Notes under the pieces: model-generated
What the model saw: the letters and a program-made list of their open reading frames with translations, nothing else
Databases searched by the model: none
What the model was told of the DNA's origin: nothing
Assembly: GCA_001695595.3 (NCBI GenBank)
Contig: MBPM02000015.1
Span: 744,001 to 808,000 of the forward strand
Direction of reading: 5' to 3'
DNA: 64,000 nt
Source: Plasmopara viticola
Lineage: Eukaryota; Oomycota; Peronosporomycetes; Peronosporales; Peronosporaceae
Position numbers and translations under genes: made by a program
In this document: positions 45,302 through 56,700 of the stretch, piece after piece
Position numbering within the stretch: position 1 is the stretch's first letter
Layout of the letters: each line of letters starts with the position of its first letter

Positions 45302-45349
45302 ACCAATAAAGCGCTGCATTTGTGTGTACAATTGCAGCGCTTTATTGGT
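45302..45349. repeat. Perfect 17-bp inverted repeat hairpin
   Basis: ACCAATAAAGCGCTGCA (45302-45318) is exactly complementary to 45333-45349, with a 14-base loop. It could be a small-RNA precursor, a MITE relic or a cruciform. It is in a gene-free region, so it is unlikely to be an exon feature. Confidence 0.85.
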
Positions 45350-46134
45350 GTCTGTGTATAGCGATTCACGAATGCCTCGTCTTTTGAGACCTTCTAGAAC
45401 CCAAAAGTATGTACAAGCTGAAAACACTAGAGATGATAGATTACGCGAAGAATGTATTTTAGCTTTGTCTGATAATTGCAATGTAGTTCTTGTATATACG
45501 CTGATGCGAATCTTTTGCCTTCGTTGCACACTGTGCACTAGAAGGTCCCAATGTGTACGATCTGTTTATTGAAGTCGAACTTTCGTGGTATAGCTGTGTT
45601 CCCGTCTTATTAGACGGGTGGCTTTCGGCACCCTTCCTGTATAAGCATTTCGCGGGATGACGGAATGCATTCCAGAGTTAAGTCAGCTGCACAGCATAGC
45701 GAGAGAGTATGGAGCCCAATTACGGTCCTAAAGCTGCAGCTTGAATGGTCATACGAGGCATTGATATGAGAGCTTTTTGAAGTAAAGCTTTTGGAGAAGT
45801 TTGCCTTACAGACAACTTGAACCGACTTAGCGTACTACATCCCGTGAATCTTAATGTGTCTAAGAAATAGAAAGATGAATATTAGGTATTATACTTTCGA
45901 CAGGAGGACTTGAATCGATCGACATCGAAAAAGCCAGCAACTGTTATGCGTCAATTGTCCCACATTAAACAACTTTGCGTTCTTGTGTGGCTGCGGCTCG
46001 TATTGTTTTACGGCACACCTTTGCAAGGCATGGTACGTGGCATGCGAGAGAAATGCTTGTGACACAATTAAATGTGCTTGATGCCGGCATCAGGAACTAT
46101 TATTTCGTTATCAAAAAATCAAAAAAATTAAAAA

Positions 46135-47288
46135 TTATACAATAACTCTTGATAGGCGGCAAATACGAATTTGCTCTCGATTTGGATACGAGAAGATCGG
46201 TTTTCCCATTTTTCTCAGTGACGCCGTCGTGATATCAACGTATTCGATACAATGAGCTGCAAGCTGATCAAGAAGCTCTTGGAACGTTTTCTGGTTTCGA
46301 ACAGTGGCAGCAAACAGCGCCACACGCTGTGACGGCTGCCTTATGGCTCCTTCGTCATTAGCTAGAAACAACTGAAGGACTCGCATTATATGTGGAAACG
46401 CTGCGACATCATAGGCGCAGTCGCCTGCTAATAAAACATCGGGCCGTTCATCGTAATCATCACTTGGTTGCCACGTTTCCCAGTCCAGCGTCTGCACTTG
46501 AACGGGACAAACAAATTTGCTTGCGTTGATTTCGACATTATAACGCAAATTTTGCATTACATTCGGCGCATAGTCGGTAAGCACGATGCGACGAGCGCGG
46601 CTGACGCATGCCAACACCATTCCCGTAAATCCTACTCCAGCCCCTAATTCCAGCACCTTTCGATTGCAAAACTCGCTCTTGTGCGCAATTATGTACTCAG
46701 CAAGTAGCCAGCCTGCTTCCCAAAGCCTCAGTCCCACTTCGTTGATTACTGAAGCCACTCGACAAGTCAAGACAACGGACGAGTCGGATGTTGGCACTGT
46801 GTACGATACGTGGTGCATGGCTTCTGCATTCAGTGCATCGTCTCTTGTTTTATTATTTACGACAAATTCCATCAGAGACTCCATCAGGCCGTCGTCCAAA
46901 TTTGCGTGTACAGCCTCAATTTCTGGTAAAGGATATTATTTGCAATAACAATACCATTGCGTTGGAAAAAAGTAACATGGTCAGTGAACACTTCAATGGA
47001 AACTTACCTTCTACAAAACTCTTGAGAAAATTGTATGTATACTTTTGCAGGGGAGAAAAGTGATCGCACACGGGGTCTTTAATTACCACTTGCACGATAT
47101 GAGCCTATACATAAGTAAAGTATACATCAATCTCTCGCTTACATTACGTCGAGTACTGCGCACAAAGTAACCTGAAATTCTAATGAAGTCCAGCGTTGGT
47201 CCGTCGCAAATTGCGTCTTGATCAAGTCAATTACGTCTCGAACGGGCTCCATGGCGCGATATGCCTCGAGCACTCGCTGGAGCTCCAT
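46135..47288 (-). CDS. EEF2KMT/FAM86-like lysine methyltransferase
   Basis: Class I SAM-dependent protein methyltransferase of the family that trimethylates a lysine in elongation factor 2. Three exons keep frame: 47172-47288, 47008-47104 and 46135-46922 (introns 67 and 85 bp), giving 333 residues. The N terminus (about 1-95) has the FAM86-type helical region: QKYTYNFLKSFVEE, then a junction into IEAVHANLDDGLMESLM. VSYTVPTSDSSVVLTCRVA and LRLWEAGWLLAEYI lead into SAM motif I VLELGAGVGFTG (about 161-172). Later motifs are RIVLTDYAPNVMQNLRYNV and the post-motif PDVLLAGDCAYD. The C terminus (VALFAATVRNQKTFQELL) matches the family. It is divergent from an elongation factor 1B gene only 118 bp away. 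Confidence 0.85.
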
Positions 47289-47406
47289 ATATCTTACTTT
47301 ATATATTACGCATGCAAATATTATATATTTCCGTGTAATTTCACCAAAATCATTGAAAACGGATGGCTACCCATTCAGTAGCCTTTTCGACTCTTCCTAG
47401 TGTACA
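47289..47406. promoter_or_regulatory. Divergent promoter between EEF2KMT-like and eEF1B genes
   Basis: The 118 bp between opposing start codons must hold both core promoters. On the plus side CCCATTCAGT followed by pyrimidine-rich CCTTTTCGACTCTTCC lies 20-45 bp before the eEF1B ATG and loosely resembles an oomycete initiator. The half nearer the methyltransferase is very AT-rich (TTATATATTA, ATTATATATTT). Confidence 0.5.
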
Positions 47407-48000
47407 ATGCCGACCGATATGAGCAAGTTTCAGCTGCTGCAGACCGCCAAGTACTCGGTGCTGCATCCTACGAAGGGCGCCAAGCCCATGAAACCCATTG
47501 CGGGTGGAAAGACGGCGGCTCCAGCCAAAAAGGCGGCTTCTGCCAAAAAAGGAAATCCGGCCAAGAAAAAAGCCCCAAAGAAGGCAGCTACGGAGAAGGT
47601 CGAGGAAGACGAAGATGACGACGATTTGTTCGGTGATGATGACGACGAGGACGACGAGGAAGCCAAGGCTTTGGCTGCGAAGCGCGCTGAGGCTGCGAAG
47701 GCTGCCAAGAAAGAGAAGAAGAAGCCGATTGAGCGCTCGCAAGTGGTGATCGAGGTGAAGCCGTGGGAAGCCGAGACGGACCTTGAGGAGCTGGCGAAAA
47801 AGATTAAAGCGCTTCCAATTGAGGGGTTGACGTGGGGTGAAGGCCACAAGCTGGTGCCTGTGGCTTTCGGCATTAAAAAGCTACTTGTACAGTGCGTCAT
47901 TGTGGATGAGCTCGTGTTGCTTGACGACATCACGGAAGCTATTGAGAGCTTTGAAGACTACGTGCAGTCGGTGGATATTGCTTCCATGAACAAGCTGTAA
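47407..48000 (+). CDS. Elongation factor 1B, nucleotide-exchange subunit (eEF1B alpha/beta type)
   Basis: Guanine nucleotide exchange factor that recharges eEF1A with GTP during translation. It is a single exon of 197 residues. The N-terminal part (1-65) is Lys/Ala-rich. An acidic EDEDDDDLFGDDDDEDDEEA stretch (about 67-86) with the family's DLFG motif follows, then a charged hinge. The C-terminal catalytic domain (about 108-197) reads RSQVVIEVKPWEAETDLEEL, GLTWGEGHKLVPVAFGIKKL, VIVDELVLLDDITEAIES, VQSVDIASMNKL. The last is close to the universal terminal QSVD.AAFNKI. The GST-like N-terminal domain of animal eEF1B is absent. Codon use is GC-rich, as expected for a highly expressed gene. Confidence 0.95.
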   Translation: MPTDMSKFQLLQTAKYSVLHPTKGAKPMKPIAGGKTAAPAKKAASAKKGNPAKKKAPKKAATEKVEEDEDDDDLFGDDDDEDDEEAKALAAKRAEAAKAAKKEKKKPIERSQVVIEVKPWEAETDLEELAKKIKALPIEGLTWGEGHKLVPVAFGIKKLLVQCVIVDELVLLDDITEAIESFEDYVQSVDIASMNKL

Positions 48001-49500
48001 GACTTTAACGTAATCAAAAGAATTAAATGCTTTGACTTTATCAACGATTCGATTTTAAATAGTATTGCTACTAAGTTGGCAAATAAGATTGATAATGTCG
48101 TTTCCGTGTTGTAGCGAAGCACGTATTAGATTGTACTATATTAGCATTGGAGAAGGCTGCAGTCAATTTTGTGGGTATAAGGATGTTATCATAAAAAGTG
48201 GAATACATCCTCGATTTTTGCAAAGCGTAGCGTAAAAAAAACTAACAAGTTCGTACTCACAACTAAAAATGGGCTGATTACCGGATTTGGACAATGAATC
48301 AAATTGCTTGCTTAAGCTTGAAACAATTGCACGCGATCTCGCATGATAGTTATGTATGTATTCTAGATCGTAGCATCCCTTATAATCAAAGGGGAAGAAT
48401 CGTCGCAACTATGTGTATACGTAAACGCTCGTGGGCGCTTTTTTGCAGGTGTTAGCTTCTTGCAAAGGCATCAATAAGGTTATTTCTGCTGAAAAGTCAT
48501 ATACCACTATTGTTTGAAGAACAAAATATTGAGTAGAACGCAAAGTGTGTGGCGAAGGGTGCGAAGCCTGCGATGGCTTACACGAAGGACAGCTAGCCGG
48601 TGTGATGATTCTTGAACGTGTCATAGAAAAATTTCGTTTCCCGGTGCTCGCAATTGTCAGTGGCCACAGTGCCATCGATCTTGCTTTTTAAATTTGTCAT
48701 GTATCACAATCGTAATATCTTGCATACGAGAAGTCTTGCTCCTTTCAAAGCTTTTTCAAGAAGCATTTACTGTTTGTGAAGACGCTAAATGTTTTCAATA
48801 CGCGATCATATTTGCGGTGCGTACGAGCTGCACCAGAAAGATTTGTGTGTCTTCCATAGCGCGAAATGACAATGTGATGGCAAATGTGCTACTTGCGTGG
48901 GGTCATAATGACATCCAGCGGCTGAGCGACTTAGATGCAACCATGAGAAACAATTCAATTGTTCACCTTTTGCATGCTAGCATGTTTGGCACTTTCGATT
49001 TCTTCTAGGTAGGCGAATTGTTGCACATCGAGATGTAAAAGACGCTATCGTAATGAAAAGTTTATGTAGTATATGATGTAAGAGGCTTATGGACATGGTG
49101 GAAGCTTATGATATGGATGCATGATCGCCAAGCATTACATAAGAAACTGAGTCGCCTCACTTTAAACATTCTGGTATGCAATAAAAAGGACCATCTAGAA
49201 GGATCTGAAAAGTGGCCTTACAAGACAAGTTTTGATGTAGGACGAAGCTGCAAAGAAAGGACCTAAATACATTTATTGAAGTTACCCTTCTACTGCACAC
49301 GACATCCTTTCAACAGGTTATCAGCCCAACGACCGATTTTGTCAAGCTCCCCAACGTCAATCAGCTTTGATCCCGGCCACGAAAAAGCCATGGCGTCCCC
49401 AGAAGTTATAAAAGGCACGCCGACGTTTACGAAAGAGGAGGCAAAGTCAGCGCAAGAATCCTAGCTAGTTTTCTTTAAGTTAAGGCTTGGAGACGCAAAT
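48001..49500. other. Gene-free spacer
   Basis: No recognisable protein family on either strand. The right end grades into the decayed Copia-like element; the exact boundary is not visible. Confidence 0.45.
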
Positions 49501-52500
49501 AAAGGCCTCACAAGCTTAATAAAACAAAGGAAAAAGGTATGCCGGGAGTGATCGAGTCGAAATGTAATTGGCATCGACCGCAGCTGTGCGCCAATGCACA
49601 TCAAAGCATCTGGCCATTTACAGGTTTGCAAAAGAGATGGTCCAGGACATGCGTACGCGCAGCATCCAGTAAACTTACTTCACAGTCGAGTTGGTGTACC
49701 CAGAACGGCGAATTATTGCAGCCGACTCAGTCTTATTACCACAGTATGCGGTGATACATGGTCATAAACGACGAGTGCACAGCAAGCGACGGTGCACTGG
49801 AAAAACCTCAAAGCAGCTTCACGATCCACAAGGTTGATGGGACGGAGCTATATCAAAGTTTAGGCTCTGATTTCTAGACGAGGTTAAGCGTTTATGCGCC
49901 AAATTCAGTATGTACAAGCAGTGTATAGCTGGGACTGCATAAAACACGCAAACACTGACTTGCCCGAGCGCTCCTAAGGCGGTCAACCGAGCGTTACTAC
50001 AGCAAGTGCTAATACGTTCGGCTCCCGACGCTTGACTGTTATATGGATCGACTACACCATACATTAAAGACGAGTATTACTGCGTAGAGACCGTTCACGG
50101 CAAAGAATGACGCCTGACCCGAGCACTGCCGATCCTTGGTATGAGTTAGTGACCCATGGTAAATGGGTGACGCGTAAGTGCTCGCAGCATTGTTTATAAT
50201 GTGTCAGGTAAGCTGTGCACAGTTCTAAGGCAAAGTAATATGTCAAGCGTCTCGACATCCTTATTGTAGCCGAAGAGTGCGCATTTTACACAGTCGGTCT
50301 AAATTGGATTTATAGTTTTGCCTTGTCTGGGATGGACGTTGTTGCGGACTTTGAGACACAAGCGTGCTTTGACTGTGGCAAAGTCGGTAATAATTTGACC
50401 ATATGTCCCGCTGAATAGAAGAAGTAACGGTGGTGCCATAAGTGACTTGAGATGGAGCAACAAGTCGAAGGACGTTGTGAAGTACACCTGGTGCGTACGA
50501 GGTAGAGCACTAATAAAAAGATCTGAATCCTAGACAATGGATCAAGATGGCATCTTTCGACGATGGAGCACTATTCAAAAGTGCCTACAAATGCGACGGC
50601 TAGTGCTTTGTTGCCGACAACGAGAAAAATCAGCTGATGCTGGTCGGAAGCGTGTTTTGTGTAACGGTACTTAGTAAGCCGAGACTTGTTCGTCAAACGG
50701 ACACCTACTATGCACCTTTGCTTAGCCCAACTGTACTTTTTATGGCTTTTCATGCTGAAAGGATATGAATTTGCGTACGTAATTGTTCGGAGGTACCAGA
50801 TCACTCAGCACGGGAGGCGTCGTATACGATGCGGTGATGCGGAAGAATGTACAAGCTATCGAACAGCATGTCTGGCACGACGTCATCGGCAAGAGTAGCA
50901 TTTTTGTGACCTCCATTGCTCAGGCTGAAATGCGCGAAGAAGAGGTGCAGCGGTAGACATTCATGCAACTTCATCGGCGTTTCGGTCATCTACAATCAAG
51001 TGGATGAAGAATAGAATTTTTTTCTTTCTTTGTAGCGCTTATATAAAATACAAATGTAATCAATTATCATGATCTATGTTGATGGTATGATAACTCAAAA
51101 TTGAGTTCGAGTCCCACTATTAATTGGAGAAATGGCGGATGGCGCTCGAGCCTGGCTCTGTTATACAGCTTAATATTGTCAATAATTGGTGCGCATCACG
51201 CGAACCAAAGAAAGCAGACCCAGAATGTGCAGTGTCGAGAGGATACGGTTGTGCAGTGTTGAGAGGATACGGTTGTGCATTTCTCAATCAAACGCATAAA
51301 CGACGTAATTTGCTTGGGCCTATAGAGACCGATGACGCCAACACGAAATCGGTCTCTTGTCAACATTGTCGACCAAAACAGCAATTACTACCGCATTTTT
51401 TCGGCGCGCACCAATAATCAAGCGGCAAAAACGTCAATATTTTTTTATTAGGAAGCTTGAAGATAGTCGCAACCGTGCACCACGCTCATATGGTAGTGGT
51501 CAATATACGAATGTCGATCCGCTCTACAAGTCCGTCAGCGTATCCCGAGAACCGAGTGGGGCGTGGAAGCGAGCATTGAATGGAAAGGCTGAGTGAATGT
51601 ATCGGATGGCATTACATATCGACTCCAGGGAAATTACAAGCAAGACTTTTTGCCATTTTTAGAATACGCGCTTAAGTACTTAGCACGTATCCTTTATCAC
51701 AGTCTCTTATGCTCGAACGAGATTAGTGCATAGCCAACCAAAGTTTCTACAGGTCAAGCACCCGAATTTCGTGACATTGTGACCTATAATTCGGCCATAA
51801 GTGTGTATCGGACTCCCAAAAAAATTTTTGATTGTGCTCAGGGCGGAGGTTGGGCTGCAGCGACGACACCAACGCATGTCGCGAATTTTCTTTACGGAAA
51901 TTTGGATCGTAATCACGACTCAGCACGTCAAAAATATTTACCCTCTCCCTCTTTGTCACATAAAGCAAGCAAATAAATTGTGTCAAGGTAGAGCAACTCT
52001 TGAATGGATTGTTCCAACAAAGGCGAAGAGTACTTTTGACACAGCACCGTGAATGTATGCTCCACATAGAACAGGTGAGGCACCCAGCACGCAGCTCAAG
52101 CCAGGAATAACAGATTGAGATAATAGAGGCCGCAACGCAATCTAACAAGGTGAATCCAAAGACGTATACACAGGCCACGAGCACCACGAGAGCCGAAATA
52201 TGGATGATACTAATGCTCAAGGAAATCATGGCACTTAACCGTACGGTGTCTGGAACTTGTTCAAGCGAGCAGCTGGTGCGAACATGCGCACAGTTAGTGC
52301 TCAGAACCAAAATCGATGCAAACGACGAGGTTAAGCGTCTAAAGATGCGTGGTTAAGCAAGCTTTTGGCGCAAATTATGCGCTTATATTTGTCTTTGTCA
52401 TGGACATGTCGACAATGGAGGTAACCGGTGCCAACAAAGTATGGCGACAATTCGAATGTCTACGTTAAAGGTGATAGTGAGGCATACCGCGGGATCTTGC

Positions 52501-52700
52501 TTCACATCTCAAGTTGGAAATATTTTTAATGGTGAAACCAACACAAGCAAAGTCACGCTTAAGCTGAAGAAGACCGTGTTTGGGACAGGCAGAAGGATTA
52601 TGGGGTTAATTGTTACATGCGAGACTTACAGGCAGCAATGCATTAGCGACTGACACAAGAGACCTAACAGTGGTTGATGTTTATGATCTCCTCGTCACAG
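49500..52700 (+). mobile_element. Heavily decayed Copia-like retrotransposon (boundaries approximate)
   Basis: Plus-strand fragments in the usual Copia order are visible through many stops and frameshifts. There is a Gag zinc knuckle CFDCGKV.. at 50365-50406 (its His replaced by Asn). A protease-like LDNGSRWHL follows near 50535, then (C)FVADNEKNQLMLVGS. Integrase-core-like GPIETDD is near 51320, with NIVDQNSNYYRIFSARTNNQAA in the next frame to about 51420. DFRD-type PEFRDIVTYNSAISVYR lies near 51760 and ITTQHVKNI near 51930. Weak reverse-transcriptase debris lies near 52560-52640. LTRs were not found. It belongs to a different Copia lineage from the element at 53.6-58.0 kb and is much older. 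Confidence 0.6.
51226..51279 (+). repeat. 24-bp tandem repeat
   Basis: Two 24-bp units (51226-51249, 51250-51273) and a partial third repeat TGTGCAGTGT[CT]GAGAGGATAC with one substitution. It is a local duplication inside the decayed Copia-like element. Confidence 0.85.
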
Positions 52701-53572
52701 AAAGTAAAGCCGCAGCAGTTTAGCAATTCCTAGCTGCAATAATTTTCCTTTCGATCAAAAATTTTGATTACTACAAATCAATACATTCCTAAATGTATAT
52801 GCCGAATTAGTGCCCAAAATGTTTAGCTATATCTACTCGGATTATAATATGTTCCTCTGGGTGATTCGTAACGCGCACTTGCAATTTTCAGACCCTAACC
52901 CAATCGTCATAAAAACCTTACCCACTTGTGCAGTTCTCTTCGTTTTTGCTTAAGCCTTTGACAATGTCGTATGAAAAGCACTTGAAACGGTCCTGAGGCA
53001 CTTTGGGTTCGGTAAATCATTCAGGCAATATATACGAGTCTTATATTTTAGTACCTTTGTATAATGGTTGTCGCTGAGCTCGCTTAAATTGGTCGCCGAG
53101 TCAACGTTTCTCTATCTTCACATCCTAGTCTGTGCTCTTTATCAAGCATCTGTTGGTTGATTACGAGTGTTTAAAGAGACCAAGAATTCGCACTGGGCTG
53201 TCTACACACTCAGCAATCAAATTTTTTAATGATTATACTGGGGCTCTTTCCAAACTAAGCCATGCCAAATCCTATACTCGTCTGATAGAAGTCATCAATA
53301 TGGCTTCCCGCATGCAGTCTCTATGCTTTACGGACGATCCGAAAAGTAGCCTAGGCGCCAAGCTTTGGGTGACCCATGGCGCGCCAAATATCGAAAAAAA
53401 TACTACGATGTAAGTCATAGCGTTGCTGGCAGACTTAAGCAATTAATTGCGGATATCTCATTCTAAATGCTTATTCAAGCTTCACTGAACACAAAAGCTT
53501 CGATGAAAAGTGGTTATGCTACAACAAGCCATCCTGGAATCGACCAGTATCTGCTTCATCGTTCAGACTCAG
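52700..53572. other. Spacer between two retroelements
   Basis: No gene is recognised. The right end contains the GTTCG target site (53573-53577) duplicated by the Copia element. Confidence 0.45.
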
Positions 53573-53577
53573 GTTCG

Positions 53578-53723
53578 CTTTAAGAAGAAAGTAGAAACCG
53601 AAGTAAATATATTTATCCTGACCAATGAACGGCTACCATATGTAATTACTGATTGTGACGTACTTGTAATTACTGTGAAGCCATCCACCTGTTCAACATG
53701 CATTCAGCGGTGTAATGTTAACA
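53578..53723 (-). repeat. 3' LTR of the Copia element
   Basis: 146 bp, aligned end to end with 57884-58029. Read on the minus strand it starts TGTTAACATTACACC. The distal ten bases (CTTTAAGAAG on the plus strand) have diverged from TGTCGAGAAG in the other LTR. Confidence 0.9.
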
Positions 53724-53736
53724 CTCCCACTCACCG

Positions 53737-56700
53737 CTAATGCTGTGTGTCCTTTGTTGCTGACTTGGTCTTGATTCCGGAGGCTTCGCGCAGATTTTTC
53801 AGCATCTTGGTTCCAAGCGCCTTGGTTAGCATTTCTGCAAGCTGACTCCTTGTATCAATGTAGCCAATCTTGAGTAATCCATGCTGAACGTTCTCCCGAA
53901 TAAAGTGATGTCTGATGTCCACGTGCTTTGTACGTGCGTGGTAGCCCGCGTTGTTTGCCAAAGCTATCGCACCTTGATTGTCTTCCCATATTTGCGTGCC
54001 TCCCACTTGTTCTTGACCCATGTCCTTGAGCATTGCGCACGCCCAAAGTACTTCTTGTGTGCACAAGCTGAGCGCCATATACTCTGCTTCTGCGGAACTT
54101 AGTGCAACGGTTCTCTGATACTTGGACTTGAATACAACTGGAGCTTTACCAATGTTAATCAACACACCTGAGACTGACCGTCTGTCATCGGTGTTGCTAC
54201 CCCAGTCAGCATCCGAAAAAGCTTCAACAATCACCTTCCGTTTCTCTTTGGTAAACGATCCCATGATGACGTGTCGAATTTAAGTAGCGCAATACACAAA
54301 TTGCGGCGTTCCAATGTGGTAACCCCGGATTTTCGAGAAAACGAGACAGTTGTGTCACGATGTATGCGACGTCCGGCCGAGTGCAAGTTGTAACATATAG
54401 CAGACATCCAATAAGTGAGCGGTATGGTCTTGATCGCATCTCTGAACGCTCAGCTTCTGTACTTGGTGACTGTGATATTGACAGCTTGAGACCGAACGTA
54501 CACGGATTGTTGACGTTCTTGGCGTTTTTCCGTCCAAATCGCTCAACCACGTCGCTAATGTAGCGTATTTGCTTGATTATTAGTGTGGAAGCTGTCATGT
54601 CGTAATCGATCTCCATGCCCAAGATGAACCTCGCCATACCGAGATCCTTCATCTTGAAAACACTTTTAAGCATCCCCTTGACCTTTAGAATCTCGTCGCT
54701 CGTCTTTGCTGCAATGATCATATCATCGACATAAAGACATACGTACACAAAACCTTCCTCCACTTTCTTCACGTAGACGCGTTGATCCGCTCCACAACTT
54801 CTAAAATCGTTCTCCTTGAAGACGTGGTCGATCGTCTTGTTCCAAGCGCTTGCAGCTTGGTTGAGACCATATATAGCTTTATTCAGCTGACACGCAAATC
54901 CTTGAGCTCCCTTAACACCAATTGGAACTTCCATGTGAACACGATCCGACAGTACACTGTTGAGAAAGGCGGTGTCGACGTCCAGCTGTTCCATTTTGTA
55001 GCCTAATACCTCACACACTGCGAGTACAACTCGAATTGAGTTCATGTTGGCCACTGGAGAGTAAGTATTGAAGAGATTACGCCGTATTTCTGCTTGAAAC
55101 CTTTAGCCACCAATCGTGCTTTGTAGCGCACAACACATCCATTCTGGTCACGCTTCTTAGCAAAGACCCAGCGGCATCCAATCTTACGTCCAATTGATTC
55201 TCGTGGAACGAGTGTCCATGTTTTGTTTTTGTGATGCGACTGTAATTCGGCATCCATCGCTTGTCGCCACTGTTCTGCCTCGTCACTAGACATTGCCTGC
55301 GCATACGTGGTAGGCAAGTCTGATTCTTCACCAACACTCACAGCGTAAGCGAGAATAGCTTCAGCTATCAGGCCCTCTTCATCAATCCTTGCACGCTTTG
55401 GAGATGGTGGTCCTTCGCTTCCTCCCAGACTTTCATCGGCATCTGATCCGTTTTCCAGCAGCAACATTGGTTCATATGTACGCCTTGAACGTTCCACTTG
55501 CGGTCGAAATACCAATCAATCTTCCTGTGCATCCAGTGTAGGAATTCTGTACTCTGTCAGTTCAGAGTGTACTGAGGTCGGTAATCGAAGTATCTCGACC
55601 CTTGACGCATTTGTGTCGGACTCCTCCTCATTCATTGGAGCATCTGATATTTCATCTTCTCCTTCACACTCCGTAAGTTCATCTTGATCTTGTTGGTGTT
55701 CAGTCGGCCCGGACACAGCACTTTCATCGTTGTCTTTGGTAACGTGTATCACTTTTATTTGTTTGGGCGGGTGTGTCTCATGAATGCCGCCCACTTCACG
55801 CTCGTCCAGCTTCACCGACCGTGATACTGATATCTTGTCTTTCTCCAAATCGTAAACTCGGTATCCTTTGGTGTCTTCGGCATAACCAAGGAACATGCAC
55901 TTGAAGCTTTTGGCTTCGAGCTTCGTCCTCTTCACTTGATCAACGTGAGCATATCCATGAGACCCAAACACCCTAAGATGATCCATCCGAGGCTCTATCT
56001 TAAATCCCAGTTCATATGGGGTGTTATTTGGGTGCATTGTATTAGGAGAGCGGTTGATCAGGTACACCGCAGTGCTTACTGCCTCTGCCCACGAACATGT
56101 CTGAACACACTTGTAGTGTAGCATGCTCCGTGCCTTTTCCATTATCGTACGGTTCATTCGTTCTGCAATTCCATTTTGTTGGGGACTGTATGGAAGTGTA
56201 CGCTGATGTATGATACCGTTCCGCTGACATAATTCCGTAACTGTCTTGTTGACAAACTCCGTTCCGTTGTCCGAACGCAGGCACTCGATACGGGTTCCCC
56301 ACTGATTCTCATGCAGTGCTTTGAACATCTTGATTTTGTCGGCAACTTCACTCTTCTTTGCCAGAAAGTAAGCCACCACATATCGTGAATAATCATCCAC
56401 AAACGTCAAAATGTATTTAGCACCTCCTTTTGAAAGTTTCTTCATGGGTCCCATCACGTCTGTGTGAACTAATTCCAATACACGTGATGTCTTTGTCATG
56501 GAGCGTCCTGGAAAGGCTTCGATCGTCTGCTTGCCCTTCATGCATCCACCACACAGGGTCTTGATACCTTGTTTTAGCGCAGGAATACCTTCTGTGGATC
56601 GCATAGTCTTCACTAAAACGTCCTCACTTGGATGTCCCATACGAGCGTGCCATAACTCCCACTGACTATCAACTCCCGAGTTTTGCACCAATCGTGCCTC

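Larger units (their letters stand above)
43226..46134. other. Gene-free region with repeats
   Basis: No coding family is recognised. It contains a retroelement-like junction (44253-44271), a 32-bp tandem repeat (44329-44424) and a 17-bp-arm hairpin (45302-45349), each listed separately. Confidence 0.5.

Noticed and set aside
32786..46134. CRISPR array or bacterial-type operon structure
   Set aside because: No regularly spaced direct repeats with unique spacers; all context is eukaryotic with spliceosomal introns.
47430..47933. 167-codon minus-strand Ser-rich frame
   Set aside because: Complement of the Asp/Lys-rich eEF1B coding sequence.
51095..51130. tRNA-like string GAGTTCGAGTCCCAC
   Set aside because: T-arm stem does not pair and no D or anticodon arm is found upstream.
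51747..52310. 187-codon minus-strand hydrophobic frame
   Set aside because: Opposite strand of the decayed Copia-like element; the plus strand carries recognisable motif debris, and no membrane-protein family fits.
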